Shown here: one piece after another, positions 21,510 through 31,380 of the stretch
Position numbering within the stretch: the first letter of the stretch is position 1
How the letters are laid out: each line of letters begins with the position of its first letter
IMG/VR virus record: IMGVR_UViG_3300027996_000091
Location: 1-36,274 of that record
Length of the DNA: 36,274 nt
Source: a virus
Direction: 5' to 3' (one strand)
Position numbers and translations under genes: made by a program
Notes under the pieces: model-generated
What the model saw: only the letters and a program-made list of their open reading frames with translations
The model's database searches: none
Told to the model about the DNA's origin: nothing

Positions 21510-24095
21510 GTGGCACAAAAAAAGGTAAAGCCAAAGCTACCTGAATATAAGCAAAGTGTTGCTATAAAACCTGCTGCTGCACCTGGTGCTGAACAAGCTG
21601 CTATGTCTGGTACAATTCAGGCATGGAGTGGAATGGCAGCATATTCAGACAAGATGGCTGCTGATGCATCTGAAATGGCATCAAGAATATCAAGGGAGCG
21701 TGCACAGCAAGCTGGTAAAGACTATGCAATGACAAACCCTGGTGAACAGATCTCAGATGGTTGGTTTATAAATGACAAGGTGTTTAAGGATTCATACAAC
21801 GCTCATTATGCAAATACATTAGTCACAGACGCCAATAGCGCAGCAAATAGAGTAACATCAGAATTCGATAAATATCCAGATCCCACAGGAGAGCTATTAA
21901 CAAAATCAATCAATACAAGACAAGGAATCTTCGACAATGCAATGGAGAAGATGCCAGCACCTCATCGCGCTGATGCTAAGAATTTATTCAAACAGAAGCT
22001 TGAGGTAGATACTACAAAACTTTTAGCTAAAGTTAATGCTGCAAATCTGAAGAAAATAAAAGAAAGTTACACAGTAAGCGAAAACAACAAAATTGTAGAA
22101 ATGTTTGACGCATCTAAACAAGATTTTGATATAACTAAGAATTTAAAAAACTTAAACACAACGGCTGATCAGTTTCTTCCATATTTTGGAGAGGAAAAAA
22201 CAGAAGAAAACAAAAGGCGATATAAGTTTTCACACGATCTCGCAATCATGGAAGCAGAACTTGAAAGAAGATTTACAAACGGTGGAGAAGAAGGAGCTTC
22301 GGAATACGTTAAACAATTGAACAAAATTAGAACAGACAAGGGAGGCTACAATAAAATATCAAGACTAGAAATGACAAGACTTGTTCCACTAATAAACAAA
22401 AAGTTTATCGAAATATCAAACATGATGAGAGCTGGGGACGCAATAAAATATGATAACTTCAAAGCAAAAATGGATTTATCACCAGTACACCCTTTAGATA
22501 AAGTCAGCTATTTAGACGCAAATGACATGACTGAGGCAGAACAAGTTCTTTCTGCACCAGCAAGACGTAAATTAACGATGGAGAATGAAGCAAGAAAAAG
22601 AGAAAACGAAGGACATCAGCTTAATATTAGAACATTAATGGGGAACAACTCTATTGCAAAAGATTTAATGGGTGATAAACAAAAAGATGCTGCATTTAAC
22701 AGTATAGTTAGATATGCTTCAATGAAAGGTGGTGTGTTAGATTCAGAAAGTTTAAATGAAGACCTTACAAGAAGCACTGGTCAATATGGTAGTGGAGCTC
22801 CAGTCTCACTTGAAAGCAAGCTTAGAATTGCAGAAGGACTTGGAACGCAAGTAAGTGTATTAAATAAAGAGCTTTCAGCAGGTATTAACGGAACGAATCC
22901 AGTAATAAAGAAAAGAAGTGTTGAGCTATTTTCAGCCACATACGATAGGAATCCAAATGTTGTAAGCGGAATAACAGGTGATACATTAAAAACAGCGATT
23001 GCACTTGGCGATCAATATGATGGTGGTACAGATGGTGAATTGGCAGACAAGATTGTTAAAGAAGATCTAGCAAAATGGCAAAGCAAAGAAACACGAATAA
23101 AAAATGAACGCTATGAAGAGGAAAGACACAATGAGTATGATGGCAATATTAACATAGAAATAAAACAATCAGCTAAAAATCTAGGTATTCCTCCAGAGCT
23201 GCTTGCAAATTCAGAGGCAGCACTCTTTGACTATAGGAGCAAAACAAGAGAATATTTTGTTCATGAAAACGGAAACATGAAACAAGCTTTAGAATATGCA
23301 AAAAAAATGATGGAGCCATGGAGTGAAACAGATGTAAACGGCGAACCAGAATACATGAAAAATGCTCCAACAAAGAATAACCCAGAGTTGCTAGTTAAAA
23401 CATCATTTCTTCATAATGTTGAGGACCTTGTTTCTGATAACAACAAAGCATTTGATGTAGAGGGCTCTCAAGTTCCATACAAGTTTATTCTTGAGAAGGA
23501 TGAAGATGTAAATTATCTGAACAAATTTTTTGATAATTATTTTTCTTTAGCTATGATTGGAATTGGTTTAGTAAATCCAAAGCTATATCAAGACTTTAAG
23601 GGACCACCTACAATACGAGGAAAGAGAATTGATAGGGCTGGGAATGTAACAAAAGGTATATTTAGATTAAAGTCAGACAAAGGCTCTGTTACTGGTGTTA
23701 GAGGAGACGAGCAATCATACCAAGTAAAGTTCAAACCTAATGGAACTCAATTTGAAGCAGATGTAATAGACGTAAACACTATGCAACCTGCTAGAGAGTT
23801 TGTATCTGCGCAAGAACTAAAAAGAATTTACGGTCTAACAGATGAGGATTATAATGACCTTAAAGATGCAAACAATGCAATAAGAAAAGCAAAACAATCA
23901 CTTAGAGAAACTAACAGACCTACATTTTCACCTAAACACATTTTACCTACTCGACAAGTTATAAAATATTATAATTTCATGAAATATAACTTTGAAAAGA
24001 TAAACTTACCAGAAAAACCAACAAGAGTACGTGAGATAGAAAAAGAAATGGAAAAGGAAATTGAAGAGCTCAGAGAGCTTAAAGAGGCAGACTGA
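21510..24095 (+). CDS. Internal virion protein, T7 gp15-like
   Basis: This encodes 861 aa starting at GTG (21510) with AGGAGATACT upstream. It is charged and helical, with an N-terminal Pro/Ala segment and no membrane spans. Position between gp14-like and gp16-like genes and length (T7 gp15 is 747 aa) indicate the middle ejection protein that helps build the channel across the periplasm. Sequence similarity is weak, so the call rests on order, size and composition. It overlaps the next ATG by one base. Confidence 0.72.
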   Translation: MAQKKVKPKLPEYKQSVAIKPAAAPGAEQAAMSGTIQAWSGMAAYSDKMAADASEMASRISRERAQQAGKDYAMTNPGEQISDGWFINDKVFKDSYNAHYANTLVTDANSAANRVTSEFDKYPDPTGELLTKSINTRQGIFDNAMEKMPAPHRADAKNLFKQKLEVDTTKLLAKVNAANLKKIKESYTVSENNKIVEMFDASKQDFDITKNLKNLNTTADQFLPYFGEEKTEENKRRYKFSHDLAIMEAELERRFTNGGEEGASEYVKQLNKIRTDKGGYNKISRLEMTRLVPLINKKFIEISNMMRAGDAIKYDNFKAKMDLSPVHPLDKVSYLDANDMTEAEQVLSAPARRKLTMENEARKRENEGHQLNIRTLMGNNSIAKDLMGDKQKDAAFNSIVRYASMKGGVLDSESLNEDLTRSTGQYGSGAPVSLESKLRIAEGLGTQVSVLNKELSAGINGTNPVIKKRSVELFSATYDRNPNVVSGITGDTLKTAIALGDQYDGGTDGELADKIVKEDLAKWQSKETRIKNERYEEERHNEYDGNINIEIKQSAKNLGIPPELLANSEAALFDYRSKTREYFVHENGNMKQALEYAKKMMEPWSETDVNGEPEYMKNAPTKNNPELLVKTSFLHNVEDLVSDNNKAFDVEGSQVPYKFILEKDEDVNYLNKFFDNYFSLAMIGIGLVNPKLYQDFKGPPTIRGKRIDRAGNVTKGIFRLKSDKGSVTGVRGDEQSYQVKFKPNGTQFEADVIDVNTMQPAREFVSAQELKRIYGLTDEDYNDLKDANNAIRKAKQSLRETNRPTFSPKHILPTRQVIKYYNFMKYNFEKINLPEKPTRVREIEKEMEKEIEELRELKEAD

Positions 24096-27000
24096 TGAGA
24101 TATACAAAGGAAATACTAGACGAAACGAAAGAAGATCATGCTAAAAGGATTCTTACTACAACGCCTGACCCTGAATTTTACAAATCTGGTGGGTATGCTC
24201 AAACAGCTCCAATGCGTCATACAAGATACTATTCAAAGCATGTTCCAGACCCAAAGGAATATAGATATCATCAGTTAATAGGAGCACACTTTAGACAATA
24301 CAACGCTATTTACTCTGTAATTAAAGACTTTTCTAACGACTATAAGTACGACATAAACAATGACGAAGGATACGACCCGGTTAAAGATGGACTTTTAAAT
24401 GATGTTCCAGCTGAATATTACAGTAGAGTCTTAGGCCATTCAAATAAAGAAGATGCAATGAAGTCAATTGAAAACATCAAAGCTGAGATGGCGGACAGGG
24501 AAATAATGGAAAGCAGGGGATTCTTTGCAAATCTATCAGCAGGAGTTATCGCAGGAATTCCAGACATACTGCTGTTAGCTCCAATGGCTTCTGGAATAAA
24601 ATCTGGAGCAATAGCCACAAACTTTATACGAGGTGCAATGGAATCGGCAAAAATTGTTTTGCCTGCTGCTGCCATAAGAAATCTATACGTAGAAGGACAA
24701 AAGGAAACTGGAACAACAAAAGAATGGATTGTAAACACTCTTACAGAAGGGTTTATAGCTGGTGCATTTGGTGGAATAGGAAAAGGTTTGGAAACAGCAA
24801 AAATCAAAGGCAATGCATACGGTGCAAAAGTATTTATAAAAGCACTTGTAGATGATGTAGATGTTAAAATGACGTACCACCCAGATGGAAGTCCAGGTGG
24901 ATTAAAAGCTGTTGCAGTTGAAGGCTCAACAGTTAGTGCAAAACAAGTTGAAGCTGTTGATTTAATGATAAAAGACGGCCAGCCGTATATAAAGAACTCA
25001 AAGTTTGTTAAATATGCATTCGGGTGGGGGTCCCCTCTAATCAGAGGATTAACAGACAAAGCAAAAATAGTGTCTGACTTTTATCATAGAGCATTCCACT
25101 CACCATTTGAATCCGCACATACTGTAACTGCACAAGCAGCCGCTAAAAAAACTAAAACTTTACTTAAAGATATAAGAAAAAACATAGATAGCGAAGGAGT
25201 AGAGGGTATAAAAACCAAAGAAGCACTTACAGATTTAAGAGAAAACTTAAAATCAAAAGGAAAGAATGAAGGGTTAACAATTGAAGAGTCTATAAAAGAA
25301 TCAGAAGCATTGCATGTTGAGCAAATGAAAAGTGACCCAAGAGCTATTCGTGATACACCAAAATACGAACTAGTAAATCGCATGATAGAATCAGCAAATC
25401 AAGCTAATGATTCATTAAAAGCTCTACACAAAGAATTTAAACTCACTGAAGCAGGTAAAAATATAACGTATGATGAATTTAAGGCAATGGCTGGAATGGC
25501 ATACAGAGCAGATGCACAAGGCTTTGACCCTGTATTCAAAAAGAACAACATAGTTTACGACAAAAGTGTATTTGGACCAATATGGGAGAAAGCTAAAGCT
25601 ACATTTAAAGACCTTGAAGACCACGAAGCAACTAACATCGCAAAATTCTTATCAAGAATATATGACAGAGATAAAATTTCAGCAAATCGTAATGACTTTA
25701 TAAAAGACATTATTTTTGCATTAGAAGAACAAAACAAAATCATTACAGACTTAAACAGACCAACTGATGTTTTAAAAGAAAGTGCTAAAACAACTAAATC
25801 GTTAATCAAAGAATTAAAGGAAAATTTAAAAGGCAAAACAAAAGACGAAAGAGCAGCAATTAAAAAATCTATCGCAGAAGCAGAGTCATTATATGAAAGC
25901 CAAAACCAAGGTATAATTGAAAGCATTGAAGCTCTTGAGAAAAGAATACTTGATAAAGACCCAACGATTCCTCTTGATTGTCTAGACGGTAAGTCAAATA
26001 TGACAAGCACTGAGAAAGCAGCTATAAAAGAATGGGAAAAACCAATATATGATGCACAAGAAAATCTTACCAATATAGAGAAAGAATTAAAAACAGTTGA
26101 AGCAAAAGAAGTGGAAAAGAGAGATGCTGTTAGAACAGAAATAGAAGGACATCAGAGCAATATAAAAGAAATAGAAGGACAAATAAAGGCAGATATAGAA
26201 GCTGCTAAAAAGCCACGAGAAGCACTACAAGCTAAAATCAAAGAAGAAAGAAGTGTGCTGAAAGATGCTGTTGAAGAAGGAAAGAAACTTGAGGCTAAAA
26301 AGAAAGAGCTGTTATCTGGTGTAAGAGAATCACAGAAGGAAATAAAAGAAATACAGTCAATTGCTAGAGCACAAGCAAAGAAAGCAAATGCCCTTAAGAA
26401 AAAGAAACAGGAAACATTAGCTCATGAGAATAAAAGAATAAAAGAAGCAGATGAACTATCAAGGACTATTGAAGCTAAAATCAAAGAATTAAATGAAAAC
26501 TTAAACGCTAACAGAGCACTAGAGGTTAAAACAGAAAAAGTAAAAATAAAAATAAAAGCAGACTTAAAAGCAAAGAATAAATTAATAGTTCAGAGAAAAT
26601 CAGAAGCTTCTAAGCGTAAAGTTTTACGTGCAGAGAGAAGCAAGGTTAAAGGTGAGCTTGATAAGCTAAGAGCAGAATCAAACAAAAAGATAGCAGAAAT
26701 TAAACAAGCTAAAACTGAATTGTTAAGCACTGAGAGAACAAAGATTAAAGATGCTCCTGTTGCTTTATCTAAAAAAGAAATACAACAACACGCACTTCAA
26801 AAGAAAGCGTTAAGAGAACGTATAGACAAGTCTAAAGCTAACATTAAAAAACTTGAAGCAGAAATAAAAGATACTGTTACAGATATAAAGAAGCCTAAGG
26901 TTGAATTGCAGAACAAACTTAAATCAGAGAAAGAAAAGTTAAAAGCATTATTTAAGGGTGAAGAGAAATCAAAGATAAAATCCAGGAAAGATATAAGAGA

Positions 27001-28963
27001 AAGGATAAAGGAAGCAAAAGAAAACATTCAAAAAGCTAAAGATGATTTGCAGGAAGCTCTTTACAACGGAGATGTGCATCACGACTTATATGTAGACAAC
27101 GGTCACACAAGAAAATTAAGAAATGTAAACGATGTAGCCAGGTTAAGAAAAGTAACACCAAAACAAAATTTACTCTTAGTTGCTGAATCAGTGGCAGATA
27201 ATATAACTCAGCAAAGCGAACAACAGCAGGCTGGTCAATTATTTGATGGAATTCGCTCAGGTGGAAACAACCCAACTGCAACAAGAACTTTAATGATTAA
27301 CGATAAATATCTTGAAAAATGGCTTGTAAATGATTTAGATATAATAGCAAGTCTTTATGCAGACCAGATGGGAAGAAGAATATACATGCATGAAATGCTA
27401 ATGGAGTATTCTGGTGAATCAAAAGCAATGCAAAAGAATCTTGAAAAAGGATACCCACCATTACCAAACGAACACTTTTACGCTGTAGAACATCGTGAAG
27501 CTATGCAAGGTATGGCTTCAGTAATGCTTGATGCACATAGACTGGAAAAAGCAGAGATTTTAAAAGAACCACCTTCACCACTAAGAGATAAGAAAATTAA
27601 ATCTGTAGATAATCTATTTAAAAAATCAGGTAAAAAAATAGAAGACGGATACAGAATATTTATGGGTAGCTTTGTAGACAGGGGTCATGTGTTACATAGA
27701 CCAGTACAAGCAATGAAAAAACTTGCAGTATCTGTACTTCTTGGAAATGTACCGATATTAATGTTGTCAGAGTTTGGACTTGGATTATTTAGAAACTCAT
27801 TTAGAGAGTATGTTGTAGATGGGATATTACCTGGAATACATGCACTAAAAAACTGGAACGACAGCGCTCTTAAACAATATGGATTTAAGTATAAAAAATA
27901 TATAAAAGGAAGACATGCGGACGCTGGCCTAGGAGTGAGCAGAACAATGTTTAGTCTAATGGACGGCAGAATGGGGTATGAGAAAAGCTTCACCAGTCAC
28001 TCCAATAAAAACTGGTTTGAAAAAGCAACAGACTGGGCAGCAAAGACATCACAACAGTTGTCAGGTGCCGCAGGTCTAATGGACATACAGGAAAACATAT
28101 TTGCAAACATTGCTGAAACAAAAATTTTAAGATATGTACAAAAGTATATGTCTGGAGAAGAATTGCTGCCACCAGAAATAGACATGCTAGATAGAGCTGC
28201 ATTTAACCCTGCTAAGTGGGGTGAAAGAATGTCAAATCAGTACAAGCAGCATGGTGGAAAATTTGGTGATGGATTCGTATCTAACTACCACCTATGGGAT
28301 GACATGGAAGTAAAAAGAGCCTTTGCTTCAGCAATTCACATGGATGTAAGAAACATAATTCTGCTTCCAGGCCCAATGGATGTTCCTCTACTAATGAAAG
28401 ATCCTGTCGTTGGAATGCTTTCACAATTCATGACGTATATATTTCAAACACAAACTCAATTCCTTGCTCCCACTCTTACAAGATTAGACTCACAGAAGTT
28501 AATCGGGATAAGTGCAACAATGGGTATCGGAAGCATGGTTGGTGTCCTACGTTCATTAACACAAGGGAAAGAACCAGACCTAGACCCAGCAACACTATTT
28601 GAAGAAGCAATAATGAACAGTGCAATACTTGGAGTAACTGGCGAAGGGATAAGTATGATTAACGCAAGGCTAGATTCTCCATTAACTAATAATGCGCAAA
28701 GGGCTGCGAGTAAATTTGGGTCAAGAGTTGGTGGCCCAGTAATTGGACTTGGTGACCTGGCTGCTGACTGGGCAGCTTCTCTTCTTAATAACGAGCTGAA
28801 TCAAAAAGACAATGCGAAAGGTATAAAATTATTAACTGGCTTGACGCAAAACTGGTGGACACGAGGTCCTTACAATAAGCTTAGTAAATATACATCCATA
28901 TACGAGACAAGAGCAGAAGCAGCAAGAAACAAAGGACACAAAAGGCGTAAAAAACTTAAATAG
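24095..28963 (+). CDS. Giant internal virion/ejection protein, T7 gp16-like position, long coiled coil
   Basis: This encodes 1622 aa, longer than T7 gp16 (1318). Residues ~145-235 hold hydrophobic stretches (ANLSAGVIAGIPDILLLAP; EGFIAGAFGGIGKG) suited to membrane insertion. Residues ~540-985 are a Lys/Glu coiled coil of some 445 residues. The C-terminus (about 1200-1622) has hydrophobic helices and a basic end (KGHKRRKKLK). No lysozyme/transglycosylase motif was seen at the N-terminus, unlike T7 gp16. A ~30-residue unit near 380 (LRENLKSKGK ... IEESIKESEALH) recurs near 585 (LKENLKGKTK ... IKKSIAEAESLY), showing internal duplication. Confidence 0.78.
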   Translation: MRYTKEILDETKEDHAKRILTTTPDPEFYKSGGYAQTAPMRHTRYYSKHVPDPKEYRYHQLIGAHFRQYNAIYSVIKDFSNDYKYDINNDEGYDPVKDGLLNDVPAEYYSRVLGHSNKEDAMKSIENIKAEMADREIMESRGFFANLSAGVIAGIPDILLLAPMASGIKSGAIATNFIRGAMESAKIVLPAAAIRNLYVEGQKETGTTKEWIVNTLTEGFIAGAFGGIGKGLETAKIKGNAYGAKVFIKALVDDVDVKMTYHPDGSPGGLKAVAVEGSTVSAKQVEAVDLMIKDGQPYIKNSKFVKYAFGWGSPLIRGLTDKAKIVSDFYHRAFHSPFESAHTVTAQAAAKKTKTLLKDIRKNIDSEGVEGIKTKEALTDLRENLKSKGKNEGLTIEESIKESEALHVEQMKSDPRAIRDTPKYELVNRMIESANQANDSLKALHKEFKLTEAGKNITYDEFKAMAGMAYRADAQGFDPVFKKNNIVYDKSVFGPIWEKAKATFKDLEDHEATNIAKFLSRIYDRDKISANRNDFIKDIIFALEEQNKIITDLNRPTDVLKESAKTTKSLIKELKENLKGKTKDERAAIKKSIAEAESLYESQNQGIIESIEALEKRILDKDPTIPLDCLDGKSNMTSTEKAAIKEWEKPIYDAQENLTNIEKELKTVEAKEVEKRDAVRTEIEGHQSNIKEIEGQIKADIEAAKKPREALQAKIKEERSVLKDAVEEGKKLEAKKKELLSGVRESQKEIKEIQSIARAQAKKANALKKKKQETLAHENKRIKEADELSRTIEAKIKELNENLNANRALEVKTEKVKIKIKADLKAKNKLIVQRKSEASKRKVLRAERSKVKGELDKLRAESNKKIAEIKQAKTELLSTERTKIKDAPVALSKKEIQQHALQKKALRERIDKSKANIKKLEAEIKDTVTDIKKPKVELQNKLKSEKEKLKALFKGEEKSKIKSRKDIRERIKEAKENIQKAKDDLQEALYNGDVHHDLYVDNGHTRKLRNVNDVARLRKVTPKQNLLLVAESVADNITQQSEQQQAGQLFDGIRSGGNNPTATRTLMINDKYLEKWLVNDLDIIASLYADQMGRRIYMHEMLMEYSGESKAMQKNLEKGYPPLPNEHFYAVEHREAMQGMASVMLDAHRLEKAEILKEPPSPLRDKKIKSVDNLFKKSGKKIEDGYRIFMGSFVDRGHVLHRPVQAMKKLAVSVLLGNVPILMLSEFGLGLFRNSFREYVVDGILPGIHALKNWNDSALKQYGFKYKKYIKGRHADAGLGVSRTMFSLMDGRMGYEKSFTSHSNKNWFEKATDWAAKTSQQLSGAAGLMDIQENIFANIAETKILRYVQKYMSGEELLPPEIDMLDRAAFNPAKWGERMSNQYKQHGGKFGDGFVSNYHLWDDMEVKRAFASAIHMDVRNIILLPGPMDVPLLMKDPVVGMLSQFMTYIFQTQTQFLAPTLTRLDSQKLIGISATMGIGSMVGVLRSLTQGKEPDLDPATLFEEAIMNSAILGVTGEGISMINARLDSPLTNNAQRAASKFGSRVGGPVIGLGDLAADWAASLLNNELNQKDNAKGIKLLTGLTQNWWTRGPYNKLSKYTSIYETRAEAARNKGHKRRKKLK

Positions 28964-28973
28964 GAGAATCAAA

Positions 28974-29873
28974 ATGAGCATTCAGATTGGGGATATTTCT
29001 CCTAAAGGACAATATGTAGCAGCGGCAGGTGACGTTAATATAGCGTTTACTTTCCCTATTTATGCTGCCACTGACTTAAAGGTTTACCAGAGAGCTGCCG
29101 GAAGCACTCCAAATGATGCTAACGACATTCTTGCATTAGGTGCTGATTATACTTTAGCAGCTGGTACCGTTGGGTCTGCAACAGGAGGACAAATAATACT
29201 TGGTGCTGGTGCTACTGCTGGTGACATAATTACTCTTGTAAGAGATATGCCACAAGACAGAGCTAGCATTTATACTGACGGAAGTGTAACGGTAGAAGGA
29301 TTAAATAGCGATTTCTCTCGTAATGTAATGATATCGCAACAGAATGAGCTTGTATCAACGAAGCTTTCACCAAAGTATGATAATAACTGTGAGATTGGTG
29401 ATGGTGATTTGATAATGGATCAATTGCCTGCCGGTTACTCATGGAGAATGAATGCTACTGGCTCACGAATAGAAACATTTATTGCACAAGCAGCAGCGTA
29501 CCCAATTGCTCAAGCATCAACAGAAATACCAGTAGCTCAAGGAGCTCATGGATTGGTTATTGGTAATATTGTTTACATGAATGCTGCTGGTAACTACGTT
29601 GTATCTCAGGCAGACGCCGAAGCAAATGCCGAAGCGTTAGGTATAGTTACAGTTGTTACAGATGCTGCTAATTTCACACTAACAATGAGTGGAATGATAA
29701 CTACAGGTTTGGGAGGGCTCGTAACAGGCTCTACTTATTACCTAGACCCCGTCGTTGCTGGTGGAATTACTGCTGTTAAACCAGTTGCAGCAGGACAGGT
29801 GGCAAAACCGCTTATCCATGCAACGGGAGTTACAGAAGGAATCTGGTTAGGATACATTGGAACAACAATTTAA
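28974..29873 (+). CDS. Tail fibre base (T7 gp17 N-terminal-like) with GHG tip domain
   Basis: This encodes 299 aa. Residues 1-125 (FPIYAATDLKVYQRAAG ... LGADYTLAAGTVGS ... IITLVRDMPQDRASIYTD) match the T7 tail-fibre N-terminal domain that docks on the tail. Residues ~186-299 (VAQGAHGLVIGNIVYMNAAG ...) are the same C-terminal domain found in the proteins at 11260 and 12295. There is no long shaft, so it may be a short adaptor onto which other fibres attach, or a complete short fibre. AGGAGAATC precedes the ATG. Confidence 0.85.
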   Translation: MSIQIGDISPKGQYVAAAGDVNIAFTFPIYAATDLKVYQRAAGSTPNDANDILALGADYTLAAGTVGSATGGQIILGAGATAGDIITLVRDMPQDRASIYTDGSVTVEGLNSDFSRNVMISQQNELVSTKLSPKYDNNCEIGDGDLIMDQLPAGYSWRMNATGSRIETFIAQAAAYPIAQASTEIPVAQGAHGLVIGNIVYMNAAGNYVVSQADAEANAEALGIVTVVTDAANFTLTMSGMITTGLGGLVTGSTYYLDPVVAGGITAVKPVAAGQVAKPLIHATGVTEGIWLGYIGTTI

Positions 29874-29888
29874 TTTAGGAGAACGAAA

Positions 29889-30215
29889 ATGGCATTTGAT
29901 ATGAAATACATTTCAAGAACAGAGCAAACAAATAATTTAGATGTAACTCTAAATGTAAAAGCGGGAATGGACAGAATACCTGGTCCGCAAACATGGCAAT
30001 ATAACGCAACTGCATCCGGTGCAAATAATTCAGCAGCAGAAGTGGCAGCAGCTAATTACTTTTCACCAGTTGTAGTTGACCCATTATTAGGAAGTGCACA
30101 CGGTATTTTCAAAGTTGGTGATTTAATTTATGCATCATGTAATGACCCTGTTGGACAAGGAATGCACGTAGCAACTATGGCAGCTGGTGCATCAACTGTT
30201 GACGTATTATACTAA
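29889..30215 (+). CDS. Small decoration-like protein (MAF family)
   Basis: This encodes 108 aa. The core AANYFSPVVVDPLLG ... FKVGDLIYASCND aligns with AAGYFNEVAPELKVYDRIYA (11260) and TASYFDDVAFDIATGDYVTV (17416). It consists of that domain alone, so it may be the simplest member of the family. The leader TTTAGGAGAACGAAA is like that at 17416. Probable virion surface protein; assignment is by family and context. Confidence 0.6.
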   Translation: MAFDMKYISRTEQTNNLDVTLNVKAGMDRIPGPQTWQYNATASGANNSAAEVAAANYFSPVVVDPLLGSAHGIFKVGDLIYASCNDPVGQGMHVATMAAGASTVDVLY

Positions 30216-30229
30216 AGAAGGCAAGAAAT

Positions 30230-30601
30230 ATGCCGGAAAAAAAAAGGGCAAGTAACGAGGCCCAAGCTCAAGCCATGTTTTTTACGTGGCTTACGCTTGC
30301 TCATCCGTCTGTACGCAAATGCACATTCGCTATTGCAAACGGAGGGAGTAGAAACGTTGCAGAAGCTTCTAATTTAAAGCGTCAGGGTGTTACCGCTGGA
30401 GTCTCTGACGTTTTTATGTCTGTACCAATGAATGGCTACCATGGGCTTTATATTGAGTTTAAGCATGGTAAAAATAAACTGACAGACGCTCAAGCTAAAT
30501 TTCAACATCATGCTGGCAATTATGGCTATATGGTTTCTGTGTGCTATTCTTTTGATGAGGCAAGAACTATTGTTGAAGATTATTTAAGTGAGGAAAGATG
30601 A
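30230..30601 (+). CDS. VRR-NUC domain endonuclease
   Basis: This encodes 123 aa covering the whole domain. The active-site pattern is GVSD (Asp60) followed by IEFK (Glu76, Lys78) and a later Q (Gln92), as in the PD-(D/E)xK VRR-NUC family. AIANGGSRN also fits. These small nucleases are thought to cut branched or Holliday-like DNA in phage replication, recombination or packaging. It lies at the end of the structural operon rather than with the ERF gene. It overlaps the next gene by ATGA. Confidence 0.88.
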   Translation: MPEKKRASNEAQAQAMFFTWLTLAHPSVRKCTFAIANGGSRNVAEASNLKRQGVTAGVSDVFMSVPMNGYHGLYIEFKHGKNKLTDAQAKFQHHAGNYGYMVSVCYSFDEARTIVEDYLSEER

Positions 30602-31113
30602 TTAACGAGAAACAGTTACGTGAAGAGATTATCAGACCAGGACTAGACCTGTTAAACCTAAACTCTAAAGCTGCTGAAGAATTATTAGTTCTAACAGCAT
30701 GCGTAGAAACTGATGCTGGAAGCTACGTAAAACAAATACAAGGGCCAGGCCTTGGGCTTTTCAGTATCGAACCTGCAACACACGATGATATATGGAAGAG
30801 ATACTTACAAACCAGATTGCGTGAAGTGTACAAGATATTAGAAGCAATAAACATGACAACCCAACCCCAAGCTTACATGCTTAAGTACAATCTACTTTAC
30901 AGTGTTTTAATGGCGAGAGTATTCTACTTGCGATTTCGTGAGCCATTACCAGAACATGATGATATTATTGGACTGGCTGAATATTGGAAGAAATATTTCA
31001 ATACAAAGTTAGGTCGTGGAACAGTAGATATGGCTATATCAAAGTATTGCAAATACACAAAAAAGAAGATACCTGGAGAGGAGAAGCCAACGATTAAAGG
31101 GAAGAGGAAATGA
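30598..31113 (+). CDS. Putative lysozyme/transglycosylase-like protein
   Basis: This encodes 171 aa. LTACVETDAGSYVKQIQGPGLGLFSIEP (shown in parts: ACVETDAG; QGPGLGLFSIEPATH) has the glutamate-then-GLGLFQ/S order of lytic transglycosylases and some phage peptidoglycan hydrolases; Glu37 would be the catalytic acid. The rest is helical, with a basic end (KKKIPGEEKPTIKGKRK). It may be the endolysin of this phage, since no better lysin is present. No signal peptide is seen. Assignment needs a profile search. Confidence 0.45.
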   Translation: MINEKQLREEIIRPGLDLLNLNSKAAEELLVLTACVETDAGSYVKQIQGPGLGLFSIEPATHDDIWKRYLQTRLREVYKILEAINMTTQPQAYMLKYNLLYSVLMARVFYLRFREPLPEHDDIIGLAEYWKKYFNTKLGRGTVDMAISKYCKYTKKKIPGEEKPTIKGKRK

Positions 31114-31268
31114 TTAGGTGTTTCGGCCACGACGACCTAAAGTCTATGGTAAATGATGAGAAGAAAAAAGAAGAAGAGGAAGAGAAAAAGAAAGCAGATG
31201 AAGAAAGGGATAGAGAGATACAGCTTAAAGAAATAGTAATCAAACGACTCTTAAAGAACAAAGTGTAA
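31110..31268 (+). CDS. Small highly charged helical protein
   Basis: This encodes 52 aa, starting by ATGA overlap with the preceding gene (GAAGAGGAA upstream). After MIRCFGHDDL it is a Lys/Glu helix (EKKKEEEEEKKKADEERDRE) ending KRLLKNKV. No membrane segment, so it is not an obvious spanin or holin. It is the last gene of the rightward late operon. Confidence 0.6.
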   Translation: MIRCFGHDDLKSMVNDEKKKEEEEEKKKADEERDREIQLKEIVIKRLLKNKV

Positions 31269-31301
31269 AAATCCCACACTTATCTATGATATAAAGTGTA
31301 A

Positions 31302-31354
31302 AGATTTCACAGTTTTTCCAGATTATTTAAAATGCTGTCCAAACTGTGAAATCT
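31302..31354. terminator. Perfect 14-bp inverted repeat between convergent operons
   Basis: AGATTTCACAGTTT (31302-31315) is the reverse complement of AAACTGTGAAATCT (31341-31354), with a 25-base loop. It lies midway between the end of the rightward late operon (31268) and the end of the leftward one (31381), where a bidirectional terminator is expected. T runs beside the arms are short and the arms are poor in G+C, so a protein-binding or recombination site is also possible. A smaller hairpin ACACTT/AAGTGT (about 31276-31299) precedes it. Confidence 0.5.
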
Positions 31355-31380
31355 ACTAATTATTAATATACGCAAAGAAT

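Noticed and set aside
24418-25059. 213-aa open frame on the minus strand
   Set aside because: It lies fully inside the giant ejection protein gene, lacks a ribosome site and has the biased composition expected of an antisense shadow. The same applies to other minus-strand frames in 25-28 kb.
30598-31268. Complete holin-endolysin-spanin lysis cassette
   Set aside because: Only a possible lysin is present; the adjacent 52-aa protein has no membrane span, and no spanin pair was recognised.
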